Positions 6,232-6,391 of a DNA stretch of 6,391 nt are shown here, in pieces. Under the pieces are notes generated by a model. The model was not told the DNA's origin and ran no database searches. It saw only the letters and a list, made by a program, of their open reading frames with translations. The DNA lies in the NCBI RefSeq assembly GCF_937981295.1, contig NZ_CALJPC010000103.1, positions 1-6,391 on the forward strand. Direction: 5' to 3'. Origin of the DNA: an uncultured Campylobacter sp. GTDB taxonomy: Bacteria; Campylobacterota; Campylobacteria; Campylobacterales; Campylobacteraceae. The position numbers and the translations under genes are program-made. Position 1 is the first letter of the stretch. Every line of letters starts with the position of its first letter.

Positions 6232-6391
6232 CTGCGCAAATTTTAGATTTTTAAAGCGAAATTTCAAATAAAATTCGTGCCATAAACCCATCGCGTAAAT
6301 TCTATACCGAAAACTATAACTGCGTGACATCGATATGGATTTTAATCTAAATTTTACTCATAAATTTTGAGATTATTTTATAAGTGCATGG

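Larger units (their letters stand above)
5859..6391. other. 533-base noncoding tail with AAATTT-rich repeats, no gene seen
   Basis: No open frame with a start, a Shine-Dalgarno sequence and sensible composition is visible on either strand, and no tRNA or other known RNA is recognised. The word AATTT appears more than a dozen times, usually flanked by GC-rich words, giving a patchwork like the 5' block of the cytochrome gene. The last about 60 bases are AT-rich and could hold the promoter of a gene starting beyond the window. The stretch could be an ordinary Campylobacter intergenic region or eroded repeat sequence. Confidence 0.6.

Noticed and set aside
6340..6391. Start of a new gene at ATG 6388
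   Set aside because: Only one codon is visible and there is no Shine-Dalgarno sequence in front of it.

Overview
The window joins two stretches of DNA that look as if they come from different bacteria. Bases 1 to about 2630 are AT-rich, with A/T-ending codons, and all coding reads on the minus strand. The content is an FHA/CdiA-type adhesin-toxin C-terminal region and an SMI1/KNR4-like immunity protein, in a style like Fusobacteria (Leptotrichia or Fusobacterium). From about 2635 onward the DNA is clearly richer in GC, uses many GCG/GGC/AGC codons and is full of AAATTT words. It carries a Tat-exported TMAO/DMSO-type molybdoenzyme and a small c-type cytochrome, in the style of the higher-GC oral Campylobacter species. 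Both taxonomic guesses come from sequence style and family knowledge; no search was run.

Left part, read on the minus strand. A 364-residue protein with two tandem SMI1/KNR4-like domains (2626 to 1532) is followed by a spacer of about 135 nt with a strong hairpin (1398-1428). Then comes the C-terminal part of a filamentous haemagglutinin/CdiA-like protein, which runs off the left edge. That fragment has no proper start, and its first in-frame stop is best explained by one lost A in an A-run at 1344-1348. Immunity gene followed by a promoterless adhesin C-terminus is the layout of contact-dependent inhibition loci with orphan toxin cassettes.

Right part, plus strand. A torA-like gene (2647-5154) and a monohaem cytochrome gene (5157-5858) lie 2 nt apart, each with a good Shine-Dalgarno sequence, and form an operon. 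The pair should reduce TMAO, DMSO or a related S-/N-oxide in the periplasm, with the cytochrome as electron donor. The cytochrome resembles only the last haem domain of TorC. Its N-terminus carries about 44 residues ahead of the signal peptide, encoded by degenerate 24-nt tandem repeats. The last 533 bases hold no convincing gene. They carry short dispersed repeats, one of which (15 bp) also occurs inside the cytochrome gene's 5' repeat block.

The two halves meet in the few bases between the divergent start codons of the immunity gene and torA. The immunity gene has no Shine-Dalgarno sequence on its side and its toxin is missing. A chimeric assembly of two oral-type genomes is the simplest reading; a recent transfer is the alternative. 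I see no clear evidence of an undescribed defence system. The points most worth following are the junction, the orphan cassette and the repeat-derived N-terminal extension.
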